Below, piece by piece: positions 47,901 through 62,000 of a stretch of DNA of 64,000 nucleotides. Below the pieces are notes generated by a model, which ran no database searches, had not been told where the DNA came from, and saw only the letters and a list, made by a program, of their open reading frames with translations. Position numbers and translations under genes: made by a program. Source of the DNA: Panulirus ornatus (Eukaryota; Arthropoda; Malacostraca; Decapoda; Palinuridae); the NCBI RefSeq assembly GCF_036320965.1, contig NC_092235.1, positions 24,258,476 to 24,322,475 of the forward strand, in the 5' to 3' direction. Position 1 is the stretch's first letter; the number at the start of each line of letters is the position of its first letter.

Positions 47901-50001
47901 ATTGCATCACTGGGCTTCAGGAACACCACTATCATCAGGGATTTACTAAGTGGTGTGTCAGTAGTGACTGTCTCTAAGCATTTGGAGCTTACTTCTGCAA
48001 AAGTGCAAAGCCAGTAACAGTAAGTTGACTTTTTCAAGATTGGTACTGGTAGTTACAACAGTAAGTCTGTGCTATGGAGGAACAGTTTCATTCAAATGAA
48101 AATTCCTCTTGAAACAATTATCATAAGCCTAATGTCCATTTGGCATTTGCCTCTCATTGCATTGAGAAAGGCATTTTACACCTCTGCCATCATTAAAAAG
48201 CTCTCTTGCATGGCTTCTTACTCTGTGCAACTAAATGGTTTCTACACCATGACTAAGCTACCTCTTACCAACATGTACCTGAACTAAAGGGGTATGCATC
48301 TAAACTGAAGGGGTCTCTCCAACTCCTCTCTATTTTGTGGTCTGACTTCCCATTTCATTAAGTTTATGCTGCTGTTCTGCTTTAACATTTCACAGCATAT
48401 ACCTTCATATCTAATGTTCAGACAGATCATAATATACTTACATATTTCATTGTAAAGTACAGAAAAATTTCATAATACTATGATGCATGGTTGCTGAGAG
48501 AGTCATACACTTTATGGCAGCTGAGATCTCTCGAGTGAAATTTTACTCAAGTTATGAACAAATACAAACAATCCAATACATACACCACTAACTATCTACT
48601 TTTAATAGAAATGAAGCACTAAATACCCACTGCCAATGAAAAAGTAAGCTAGCTTGTTGGGCTGGATGCTAACCTTATACATGAAGGCTTTCCATGGTAG
48701 ATGTGCTACACTTTTCAGTTTGTAGTTGATAAATAACTGTGGAAGCATGAACAAAAACCCAAAGGCATAGACACCATTCACCAGACTGTTGATTACCCAT
48801 GAGTACCAACTGCAATGTGGAAAAGTAATCATATGAGAGTACAGCATGATAATCTTACCTAACTTCAAATACTGAGAGGGTTCTGAAAAAATTATGTGCC
48901 TTGCACATTTCATCACACACATAATCTTAGATGTTAACTCGAAACCTTCACCGTACAAATGCAAGACAGCTGACTAGGTGTCACATATTCCTCTACAATC
49001 TCAAAGTAAATGATTATACTAATATAATTTCAAAATATTAGCTACATAATACCATTAACTCAATAAAAAGTATTTGACAAAAACAGAAACATACAAAAGC
49101 ATCAGGTGTTACCTATCAAATTTTCAAATAAAAAACAGTATGAAATACAAATTGAATCTTTTTACAGGACTCAACCTGCCCTGCTACTGCAAGAAAGGGA
49201 GCCTTGGGTTGCAGGAGCCTCTGGAAAGAGGTCCTAGGTCACACAAGAACACTTTCTTTAAATGAAGTCTTAGGGTAATTATGAATTAATAAAGCGGAAG
49301 TGGATCATAGGGTGGGGGAGGGGGCGAAAATTTTGGGAGCCTTGAAAAATGTGTGGAAGTCGAGAACATTATCCCGGAAAGCAAAAATGGGTATGTTTGA
49401 AGGAATAGTGGTTCCAACAATGTTGTATGGTTGCGAGGCGTGGGCTATGGATAGAGTTGTGCGCAGGAGGATGGATGTGCTGGAAATGAGATGTTTGAGG
49501 ACAATGTGTGGTGTGAGGTGGTTTGATCGAGTAAGTAACGTAAGGGTAAGAGGGATGTGTGGAAATAAAAAGAGCGTGGTTGAGAGAGCAGAAGAGGGTG
49601 TTTTGAAGTGGTTTGGGCACATGGAGAGAATGAGTGAGGAAAGATTGACCAAGAGGATATATGTGTCGGAGGTGGAGGGAACGAGGAGAAGAGGGAGACC
49701 AAATTGGAGGTGGAAAGATGGAGTGAAAAGGATTTTGTGTGATCGGGGCCTGAACATGCAGGAGGGTGAAAGGAGGGCAAGGAATAGAGTGAATTGGAGC
49801 GATGTGGTATACAGGGGTTGACGTGCTGTCAGTGGATTGAATCAAGGCATGTGAAGCGTCTGGGGTAAACCATGGAAAGCTGTGTAGGTATGTATATTGC
49901 GTGTGTGGACGTGTGTATGTACATGTGTATGGGGGGGGTTGGGCCATTTCTTTCGTCTGTTTCCTTGCGCTACCTCGCAAACGCGGGAGACAGCGACAAA
50001 G

Positions 50002-50047
<46 letters not shown>

Positions 50048-53000
50048 ATTTGAGACTTGCAATATATAATTAGAGCTGAATGTGTAAAATGACAGACTGG
50101 TTAGCATATGATAAGGATTATAAAGGTAAGGATACATACATTCTCCTACACATCTTAAGTCACTACACATTATCTTACCAGTGGCCAGAAACTGAATGTT
50201 TATGCTCAATACTTGGGGCAAGAGTTTATCAAGTTTATTCAGATTATGTAAGTGAAGAAAACATCCTCTATTCATCTATCTATTTCTATAATGCCTACTC
50301 CCTTAGGGAACTCCCTCAAAGGGGTGACCATAACAAAAAGTCTCCATTACTGGTGAACTCCAGTGCTGCTTCTTAACCTTTAGTGCCTCATCCTTAACAG
50401 GAAACTGGCAGAAAGCAACTCTAGCCCTGTTTTTCAAAGGCTCCTACCTAATGCTCCAACCATCTACTTCTACCTAATAAGTCACTATTAAGAATTATCC
50501 ACTTTCGAGACATTTCCATTTCATGTCAAGCATGTCATTCAGGTTCTCTTACCTGCAGGGCATAAAGGAAATTTAGTACACTGTACTCACTACTAATGCT
50601 GATCAATAAAGTAATATATGCAAAATGTACGTAAGTATAAAAGCCAAAAGAAACAAATTTACCTCTTATGTGGAGTATACATGAGAGAATAGACAGCACC
50701 CCCTGCCACTAATGGGTAGAGCAAAAAAGAGAGATACTTGAACCCCTGAGAGTCTAGCTCCTGTGTAGCAGTCTCAGCTGAAGTCCTGGAGGTGTGGAAT
50801 CTTGGACACCAACCTTCAAACTTTATGTGAAAGGCTTTTGTAACTTTCCACAGCTGTAGAGAATAAAAAAAAGCCAACTGAGTCACTATCTCTAACAATC
50901 TCAAAATAATAATTATAACAAATATATTACGTTTTATCCCTGTGGATTGGGGAGAAAGAATACTTCCCACGTATTCCCTGTGTGTCATAGAAGGCAACTA
51001 AAAGGGGAGGGAGCGGGGGGGCTGGAAATCCTCCCTTCTCGTTTTTAATTTTCCAAAAGAAGGAACAGAGAAGGGGGCCAAGTGAGGATTTCCAACAAAG
51101 GCTCCGTCCTCTATTCTCATCGCTACCTCACTAATGTGGGAAATGGCGAATAGTGTAAAAAAAAATATGTATATTCATAAACCAAGTGGATGGGATCAAT
51201 AATATCATTTATTGAGTAGAATGACTGCTTTTATATTACTAAGGTTCCCTTATGTAACAGATGGCCAAAACTTAGATAATAGGAATGAAATAAAAAACTA
51301 ACATGGTCATTACTGGAATCCTTAAGAGAAAACTAAAAATAAATGGCCAAAATATAGTTCTATATGAACTTAAGACCGACACGACATTTCAGCAACATGT
51401 AAGACAGCACAGATTAACAGTACTGGAAAAGGGTAGCATATACGGTAGCCCTGCCTCATGACAACATCTCATACTTAATCCTTGGAGGTTGTCCCTGAAA
51501 GAAAAACCCCACATTCTTGCTTGCAAGCTGAAAATTAGTGTACATGTAAGATTTCAAGATGTACTGGTAGGGCAAAGTCCATCATCCATACTCTTGTTTT
51601 GAGCTTCCTTCTAACATCTTTCCTTCCCCCAAAGCTGGGTCTAGTCAACCTTTGAGGACCAAAATGGTAACTGATAACCTGATAGATTTTTTTTCAAACA
51701 TCATTCCTCATCAGGTGATCAGTTGCCTTACTGGTCTTCCTAAGTTGATAAGACCCAGCTTTTCAGGGAGTAATGATGTTAAATGGAAGCCCAAATATGA
51801 CTCCAGATGGTGTACAACACCAAGTCAGTTCATCTTAAAATCTTGCTTGTAGGCATATTTTCTTGCTTTCAAGCAAGAACACAGGCTTTATCTTCTCAAC
51901 TTCCTAGAACTCATGGTTAGTTACTGGCAGAGGAAAATTTTCACCAGGAACCAAAACAAAAAAATATCACAAAACATAAGGACAGTAACTAAATATTGCA
52001 TCCCTCCACTCTAATAACACGAGTAAATGAAGTGACAAATTATGTTCAGCTGACTTCGAAAACCATACCCAGCTGCCAGATACATTATACCCCATAATCA
52101 AGTACTATACAAGGATTTGGTCTGCATATACAAAATGATTCATGAAAGCCTTATTTTAAACAATCTTTTTTTTTCCACACCGAGACTAATAGTGTGCAAG
52201 AATTTAGGTTTGTAAAGTATACCAAGACTTGGGAGAAAAACGTACATCCTCCCAAATCCATATTACAGGTTTTGAGAGCAAAATCACATAGACAAAAAGT
52301 TCAAACCTTGAATGGTACCTAAACACAACCCTAACACAAACAGGTCTTCAAATGCCCAGGTTATGGGGATTCAGCATTCATAGCATCAGGATGTGGGAAG
52401 AAATACTGTATCATTTTATTCTAATTAACACTTACTTCTATGATTCCTCCAATTCCAGCAGGCACCAAAACCAACATACTTGTGTTCTCATCCATTAGAT
52501 ACAAAAAGATGATTATCTGGGAAACAGCACGCCATGCTACTGAAGATGTAGAGATCCCAGCCATGGTTTTACGGCTTCGCCAAAATGATATATCATTTTT
52601 GAAGGCTAGGAAATCAAACAGCATCTGCAATACAAAAATAATGTATTATATCGATTGATCCACAACCCATAAGTAGTAGCAATGGGGGAAATGATTCACA
52701 ATGGGCAAAAATATTGGCTCTTACTGAGTAACAGCTACATTAATCATCCACAGCACAAATCTGTTAAAAAAATCATTTTTTCCCACACTGGTAAATCATG
52801 ATGCATCCTTTCAAACTATAAACTTCTTTTCTTTCTTTCATACTATTCACCATTTCCCGCATTAGCGAGGTAGCATTAAGAACAGAGGACTGGGCCTTTG
52901 AGGGAATATCCTCACCAGGCCCCCTTCTCTGTTCCTTCTTTTGGAAAATTTAAAAAAAAAAAAAAAACGAGAGGGGAGGATTTCCAGCCATCCACTCCCT

Positions 53001-56000
53001 CCCCTTTTAGTCGCCTTCTATGACACGTAGGGAATACGTGGGAAGTATTCTTTCTCCCCTATCCCTAGGGATAAATTGTAAATTTATTAACAGAAAAGTA
53101 ACCAAATCTTTCATTTTTTAAAAATTTCCTCACATAATACCAAAATGCTGAAACTTTCAGTCTTCATATACATGAGGTGAAAATACTTTGAGGGGAAGTT
53201 TTCCTCTAAGAATATAACTGAACAATTGAGAAAAATTTAGTTTCAAGTTTTCTTCATTTCTCTCCACTGCATGTTACTCTGCACATGACTAATACCAAAC
53301 AGAGCAGCTTTCTTTATGCTAGAACACTTTAGATCTTTCCCATTAAATTGTTAACTCTTATGTTAATCATAACTACTGTTGTGTGTCATTGGCACATGTG
53401 ATGTGTGTCACCTTTCTGAATCTTAATCTTGCAAGATGCAACATATTAAATACTGCAAAAATGCAATAATACATTCCCATCTTCAAGCATTCTAAGAGGG
53501 AAAATGGGAAATTTTCCAAGATGTATTTTTGAAAATACACAAAATGTGTGGCCCCTGGGCTGGATAATTGAAAAAGAGAACCCATACTGTGTGGCTCATA
53601 AGAACTGATGTAACTATAAGTGGGTTCTATGGGTAACTATCACATGCTTGGTCAGTTTTGGTATTTCCTGAGTAATTTAAATATTTTCATTTTTAAACCC
53701 CTACCTGATTCTGATTCATTACCATACAAATTATCCTAACCACCCGATGTTTTTTATGGCATTCAAAATTAAAAAGATTCTTAATTTTACTGAAAGCAGT
53801 TTTTCATATAAAGAAAATTTCAGACGCTCATGTGGGAAGGGACAATCTGGTTTGGCAGTTTCATTTCCAATCATTGGCCAACCAGCTGCTATTTCCAGCA
53901 ACAAACAGCAAAAGTTTCTATGACTTATGTCAAGTATAAAAAATATTCTGAATACTATCTGTGCTCGGTATCCTAATAATATTTCATTCCACATTTTTAC
54001 AATAATTTTAACAGCTACTAAATTCACTTACATGGAGTGCAGCAACAAGGAAGGTTATGAAAAGGAAGTAGAGATTTGTGTCTGAAAAAATGCCCTTCAC
54101 TTCATCCAGATCTCTGGGAGTGAAGCCCAATTTAGCCATTGGTGTAAGGGCTCCCTCAAACTGCATCCACAATCTGAAATAGAATTATAAAATTCAAGTA
54201 GCAAAAAAAAAATTAAGTTAGTTATAACTTCAGTCCCATCTAATTGTGGTGGTTCATGCGCTTCCAGCTTCTAAATTCACTCTTAATCATCAGCATTGTT
54301 TATACATAATTACAGTACTTCTTTGCACTCTAAAGAGAGCAGTCTTGTGAGATTCATATCCCCATCTCCACAATTATTACCAATAATCATTTCCCTGGCA
54401 TCCTCATCTTACACACCCCTTCTGTTCAGCAGTTTCTATGCTGCATCTGAATCTCTTTCTTGGTGTACCTCTTCTCCTCATGCCTTCAACCATCATATCA
54501 CCCATTGACATACAACTTAGCCATATCTCTTTAGCAGGCATTCTCCATGTACCTTTGTTATGATAAAGACCCTCACATAAAACAAAGAGTAATAAATCAC
54601 TTTACCTTAACTTTCCATATGAAATAGGAGCATATCTAAGAGTAAGGTTTGCTTCAATAGATGATGGCTTTAATTCTACCAGATCACGAAGACGAGCACT
54701 CAGGCGGTCTACATGAAGTACTGGTAAGTAACGACCCTTGTGATCTAACCTGTAACAGAAATAGTTTTGATTCTAATAAAAATCATTATGTACAGTCAAC
54801 AAAGAAAATATTGCTACCTTTGGGTTTGATGGTATTCTAAATGAGTCAGAAACAAAGTACATCAGAAGTACTATCCATACCAAAACAACATTACTCTTGT
54901 TATGGTACTGTAAGTACTTCTGATATTTTGTTCTTTCACAATAAAAAAGTATCTTAATCAAACAGCAATTGACTCATATCTGAAATAATAATATACATTA
55001 TTTGCTGATTGAAATACATGTAATTCACACTTTGGTGAAACATTATGTTTATAATAGGTAAAGAACACTGGAAACCTAAAGTGATGAGTTGCCATTTACC
55101 AAATATTATATGGTTATGAAAGAAGACAATAGGAAAGTGAAAATGCTGACTAAAGATCATTAGATAATCTAACAGTTTTGCAAAGGGAAACATCTAAATA
55201 GGAAGATAAAAATATAATAATGTAATTAGCAGGATATCATTATTTTGCTGATGAGGGTTATATCAAATCAATGCATGCTAATTGTCCATTAATTACAACA
55301 TTTTGGAGAATGAACAACCATAAATGTTCAAGAGATACAAATCTAGATTCAAACATCTATGAGACTCAAAGATTTATTAGGCAGCTGTGGTTATTCCATT
55401 CATCAGGGAACACTCATACAGAATGGGACACAGAAATAATAACAAGAGTTCACATGAAATGTGAATAAAATGAAAAGTAGTATAACTGCGATATTTTTGT
55501 CTGGAAGCGTGTGTTCCAGAACTACTAAATTTTCTGAATACTCTTACATTGATCTATATTTCAATCTAATCGTATATTCCTTGTTTTTTACATTTTTTTT
55601 TTTTTTGCTTTGTCGCTGTCTCCCGCGTTTGCGAGGTAGCGCAAGGAAACAGACGAAAGAAATGGCCCAACCCACCCCCATACACATGTATATACATACG
55701 TCCACACACGCAAATATACATACCTACACAGCTTTCCATGGTTTACCCCAGACGCTTCACATGCCTTGATTCAATCCACTGACAGCACGTCAACCCCGGT
55801 ATACCACATCGCTCCAATTCACTCTATTCCTTGCCCTCCTTTCACCCTCCTGCATGTTCAGGCCCCGATCACACAAAATCTTTTTCACTCCATCTTTCCA
55901 CCTCCAATTTGGTCTCCCTCTTCTCCTCGTTCCCTCCACCTCCGACACGTATATCCTCTTGGTCAATCTTTCCTCACTCATTCTCTCCATGTGACCAAAC

Positions 56001-59000
56001 CATTTCAAAACACCCTCTTCTGCTCTCTCAACCACGCTCTTTTTATTTCCACACATCTCTCTTACCCTTACGTTACTTACTCGATCAAACCACCTCACAC
56101 CACACATTGTCCTCAAACATCTCATTTCCAGCACATCCATCCTCCTGCGCACAACTCTATCCATAGTCCACGCCTTGCAACCATACAACATTGTTGGAAC
56201 CACTATTCCTTCAAACATACCCATTTTTGCTTTCCGAGATAATGTTCTCGACTTCCACACATTCTTCAAGGCTCCCAGAATTTTTGCCCCCTCCCCCACC
56301 CTATGATCCACTTCCGCTTCCATGGTTCCATCCGCTGCCAGATCCACTCCCAGATATCTAAAACACTTCACTTCCTCCAGTTTTTTACATAAATACATGG
56401 TTTCTCTCAAAATATCAATTATTTCATTTTATCTTACTTTTCTTCATCTATTCCTGGAACTACCTTTCTTGTGTGAAGGAAAAGAAAGATCTTACTAACA
56501 AACACAGAAAGCTTTCAATATAACAGACAGCAGATGTCAGAAGTGGAGGGGACAAGGAGAAGGGGGAGACCAACTAGTGATGGAAGGATGAAATGAGAAA
56601 GATTTAGAGTGCCCAGAGCCTGAACATGTGGGAGAGTGAAAGGCACGGATGGGATAGAGTGAACTGGAATTATGAGGTTTACAAGAGGTGATGTGCTATC
56701 AGTGGAGTAAACCAGGGAATATACAACAGCATGGAAAAATGATGGAAGGTTCATAAGGCCTAGTTGTGGGTAGGAGGCACATGCCAGCTAGAGAATGTGA
56801 GTGAAAGCAGCCTTTCTTCATCTGTTCTTGGTGCTACCTCACTGACACAAGAAGTGGCGAACAAGTATGAAAAGTCATTATCAGTGTTACTTCTTCATAC
56901 TTTGCTGCTTCTGCATTAGTGAGGTCGGATCAGGAACAGCAAAAAAAAAAAATCACATCCATTATCATTAATTATAGTATTATTATCAGTACCATTATTA
57001 TTATTACACACAAATGCTTCTCCCACCTTAGAGAGATAGTGTCAAGAACAAATACTGTACATTCACTTTCTAGCTGTCATGTATTAGGTATTGAAACCAG
57101 AGTTTATGATCCTTAGCCAAGCTCTACAGATTATTCCAGGGTTTACCCTGACCAATTTGTATGTCTTGTGTCAGTCCACTGACAACAGTATACATCATTG
57201 ACGATATATATACCGATCTGATCATTCTATTCCACCTACATCTAAACCTCCAGAATGTTTAGACCACAATACTCGACAGCTTCCTTTTCTCTATCCTTCC
57301 ACCTTCTTGTCCCCTCCACCCTTCCAACCTCCAATTCAGGCATATATCTCTACTAATTCATTTTTTCTCTGCTCATCCTCTTCATATGTCTGAATCATTT
57401 CAGCAAACCCTATCCAAGTCTCTTAACAAGACTGCACTTACTACCCCACCTCTCTCATACACTGTCACTCCTTACATGATCAATCTACCCCACAAAAAAT
57501 ACTGTCTTCATGCATTTTATTTCCAACATACCCACCTTTTTCCTTCCTTAATGTAACATGTTATGAAAACGTTTTATAAAACAATACCTTTAGCCTTTAT
57601 CTTAAATTCATTACATGGCTGAAAACATTTTATATAATGCATTTTGTGGACCAAACTTTTTGTTACCTGGTTACCTATATATCATATAATTATCCATACA
57701 AACCTGAGACCATGACCAATATCATATGGCATCTCTTTTTTTGGAAGACTGACAGCATCAGTCAGTACATTAAACACTACCAAAGACTGGAAATGTGTCA
57801 CTGGCCTCTGACTCTGGGAAGACGCCTTTGTATCCTGAAATGCGAAACAAAAAGGCTCTAAATTATGTTCAACTCAGAAAACATAACTTTCTTATGAGTA
57901 TCAAAACTGAATAACAGGAAGTTTTTTACAAGATACATTTGAAAGGTTGCACAGAGATAACAAAAACAGCTGTAAATGAAGACAAGAGGTATGCCAGAAA
58001 GTTTTTAAACAATTATGAGGTCAAACACGGCACTTACAGAGCTATGATATGAATGAAACTTTAAATGATGTGTGGAAATGGTTAGATTGTAACTGCTATG
58101 GTGATGCAGAAGGAGAATAGGGGATAGGAACACCATACAATCAGCCCATACTATAAGTCTTATTATGTAACAGGAGATAAGAACAGTGCACTAGCATAGC
58201 CCTCTGCCAGTGGCCTGTTAAGGGTGAGGCACTAAAGGCAAAGAAGCAGTAATGAAGTTTACCAGTTATGGAGACTCTTTTGCCATGGCCACCCCCTTGA
58301 GGGAGTTCCCAGAGATAAAGCTAAATAGATAGATTTCACTGACCTTTTTATCTTCACCCAACAAGTTGAAAGTTGTGGCATCAGGAACATGGTACTGTGT
58401 CAAGTATGCAAATGCATACACTGACAGCTCATCATTTACCACACTTCCCCAGTCCTGGAAAAAATAAACCATATGTACCAAATGAACTAGGAAGGCATAC
58501 ATTACTGTCAATGCAAAAATTTGGTTAATAATCTACAGGAATTATAATCTCATTTACATACTTAATGAACCTTAGTCAATCTTTCTATATCAAGAACACT
58601 TTTAGCACTGTAACAGCAGGGTGGTGTATGCAAACATTCCACTAAACATTTTAGATGCAAACCATCCCAGTATCATCGTCAATAAGCTAACGATGATAAA
58701 AAAAAATAAACAAGAGAACTGCATTACCTAAGCTACATCTGAGAAGGAAGCGTTACTTACACTATGAAAGCCTGTTTTGATTTGAGGGCAGCTCAAAATG
58801 TATCCATACAGTGAATAAGTAAAACTAAATAAGCCATAAAAGACACAGAGACTATGGGAAACTGAAAGCCACAGGTTTTTAATATATTCAATATATTCAA
58901 TATATTTAATATATTTTTTATATATCTGAGGTAGCCATATGAATATTACAAAACTCTTACTCACACAGGTCAAACACTATTTTACTCAATAATTGGGATG

Positions 59001-62000
59001 TTTCCATTATGATTTTACCCTCTTCAATCACTTTGATAGATATAAAACTACATAATGCTACTTCCAAGATACCCAATAACCATTTAGCAACTTTCTCAGA
59101 CCTATAATGTCACTGTCATGAAGGTGTAAGCACAGCCTTTCAGCCACCAATGCACATTACTCCTTTCTTCATGCTTCCAAAGGGTGAAATTGTTGATTGT
59201 TGTTCCTACTTTTATCAGGCTATGGTGGTTTCATCTCATAACTTTTGCTGCTGACATTCAAAGATGTTTAATGTGCGTTACTTTCTTTTGACTGTATTTG
59301 AAGATATAACTTGTAAGTCCTTTGATCTGTATCTCAGGCATCATGGACCAGCTAATTTAATGAGGTGTTCATGCATTCTTTAAGCTGATATGACAAACAT
59401 TACCACTCTGTTTAATTTACATTTACAGTAAAACCTCTCATTTATGACACCCTGTAAATAATGACAGCATCCATCATCAGTAATACAAAACATTATCATC
59501 AATCAGAGATGAAATGTTTGATATCATAAAAATGAGAGTGGGGGAAAATCTGATCTGACCGCTATCATTGTTCAGAAGTACTGTTTGATACATAGAATGT
59601 GCATCAGTGGAGCTGACTGATACATACCACTGGCCTGATCAGTGACTGGATGGAGCTGTCACCTATTCAGTTCACATATGCACCTCATTATCTTTGGATA
59701 CCTTTCATTTGTGCTGTTACTTTTTAATGATTTATGGACCCCGTTCTCTGCACAACTTGTACTGCTGTGTGACTAACATCTCGTTATTGTGCAGTACATA
59801 GTGTACCTCAACTGGGTTGAGAAAAGAGCTTACTGTGTTTCCCTTGAAGTGTATTGTATTGTGAACTGTGATACAGCTCTCTTGTCATGTGTGCACATCC
59901 TTCACTGTACTATTCTGTATGCCTACCCTCTACTTATTTCGTTCATTGGTGTACTGTACTACTGTGGAAATGCATAAGACACTGGAGAATAAGGTTTCTG
60001 GGAAGGAGTCAGTTGAATGTATGCATCTCACTGCAAATAATAAACTACAAGTTTTAGATATCCTAGACATTAATCTAGATGAAATATTGTTCACTGCTCA
60101 GCTGCTGGTATGGAGGAACCTGTGGCAGGATCTTCATTCATCCTCCACTTTCATCAAAGAAATGTGACCAATAGAGGAAAGTACAGTAATAATATTTTTC
60201 ATACTGTTTATGAAAAATCTGATACTATGCCATCAGCATATGTATTCAGAGGAAAATAGTGAATATGATCAGTAATTTCAAAGGTTATGTTCATTCTCTC
60301 TCAATAACAACACTGATGTGGCAGAAATATTTCGTTTCAGAGAGGTTCTACTGAATATTCCTTTTAATGTAGGATTATGCTTACTGAACAATAACTGGAG
60401 TTCACTAGTTATGGAGACTATTGCCATGGCCATCCCCTTGAAGGAGTTCTATTTGGGAACAAGCATCAGAGATATAGATAGTAATATTTTCTTTTATGTT
60501 TAATTTCATTCATGAGTTGCACTGGCTTTTATTCATAATAGCAGCAGATCCTTCATGTGGTGTTGTGATACCTTGGCTCATCTGTGGGTAAATACTCTCT
60601 CTGATCTTCACAGGGCTTTCTCTGAAGATGAAAAATCAAAAACAATCTTTACAAAGTTAAGACTTTGTGACAGAACATCAAGTTATGCTGCTGTGTAAAG
60701 GTTATTAAAAAGTAAAGAAAAATTCACGGAAGTGTGAATGAAAAACAGCTATGACCATTATTAAAATATTAGATACATATACTACAAAAAAAGAAAAGTA
60801 AATCCCTACCTCTGGATCAACTCCACGTGAAGTCAAAAACAAATGGAGATAGAGTGTCCCATTGTTTCGCACTCTCTTGGGCACTGGTACCACAACTGAT
60901 GATTCCTGTTCTGTTTCATAATCAAATTGCTGCACACGATGTACTAATCGAAGGTCACTGGCATACTCAGGCATTTGTTTCTGTGATGTAAATGCCAGCA
61001 ACTGTTGGAAAAACCGAAAACATGGTAAAATGTTAATTGGCAGCTAAACTTATCCATAACATTATGGGATACAACAAGCCGCTATTAGCAAAAACTGAAA
61101 GCTTTTACCATTGTCCTAAGTTAGCTGGAGGTCATTTCTGATGCTTATTCTTATCCCTACTCCCTGTCTCTGACTAATGCTCCTTCTGACATCCAATCAA
61201 TCTGGCTTTGTGTCAAAATCCCATAGAGAAGCAGAGCCCCTGCTATTTGGTTGATAAAACACTACAAGAACTTAAGTTCCCTTCCAAACAAAAGTTCTAT
61301 ATGAAAAACACTGATGTTTCTTCCACTATCTGGAAGAAAACTGTGAAGTCTCACACCATGAGTATCTAAATGGACTTTCACATTTCAATTGGCTTACTCC
61401 GTACATTCTACTATGCCTCACTCCTATGTGAAATCATTTCCATGAGTATAATAAGGACTAACTCTTTCAGTATTGTACATACAGTTGTTTTAATTTTAAC
61501 ATGTTCTCAGTGACTTTTACATACCTTCAAAACTTCAAAAAAGGTTCAAATTATAAGATAATCAAATTACTGTTTCAATGCTCAGATCAGCTCAGCTAAT
61601 CTATGGCTCAACATTTCCTTGCATCAGTAATGGGTGCCTTTGTTAAGGTATTGTAAATAATTATATATAAATATTAATCACGTGATTGTCCATGATGAAA
61701 ATTTTGCTCATGTATGTTGACTAGAGGACTATGCTTATGGCATATGTCCATACCTATTACTATACTCTGTAAGTACAGATCTCTTTACCAGAGATATGGA
61801 TCTTAATTTCAGATCTCTAAGAAAGGGATAACTAACCTGTAGCTTCGGATTATGGGCAATAAGTGGATGTAAGCATTGTGCTGGATTTGGGCAGTCTGGT
61901 GGGATGAAGAGTTGCCCTAAAGTCCATGTAGACTGTATAACATAGGCAACAAAGACACCACATATAATAGTTGTCAGGGAAGGGAGCTGGTAGCCAAATA

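Noticed and set aside
50006..50045. Poly(A) run as a sign of a processed pseudogene
   Set aside because: It directly follows the LINE tail sequence and is explained as the LINE's own A-tail.
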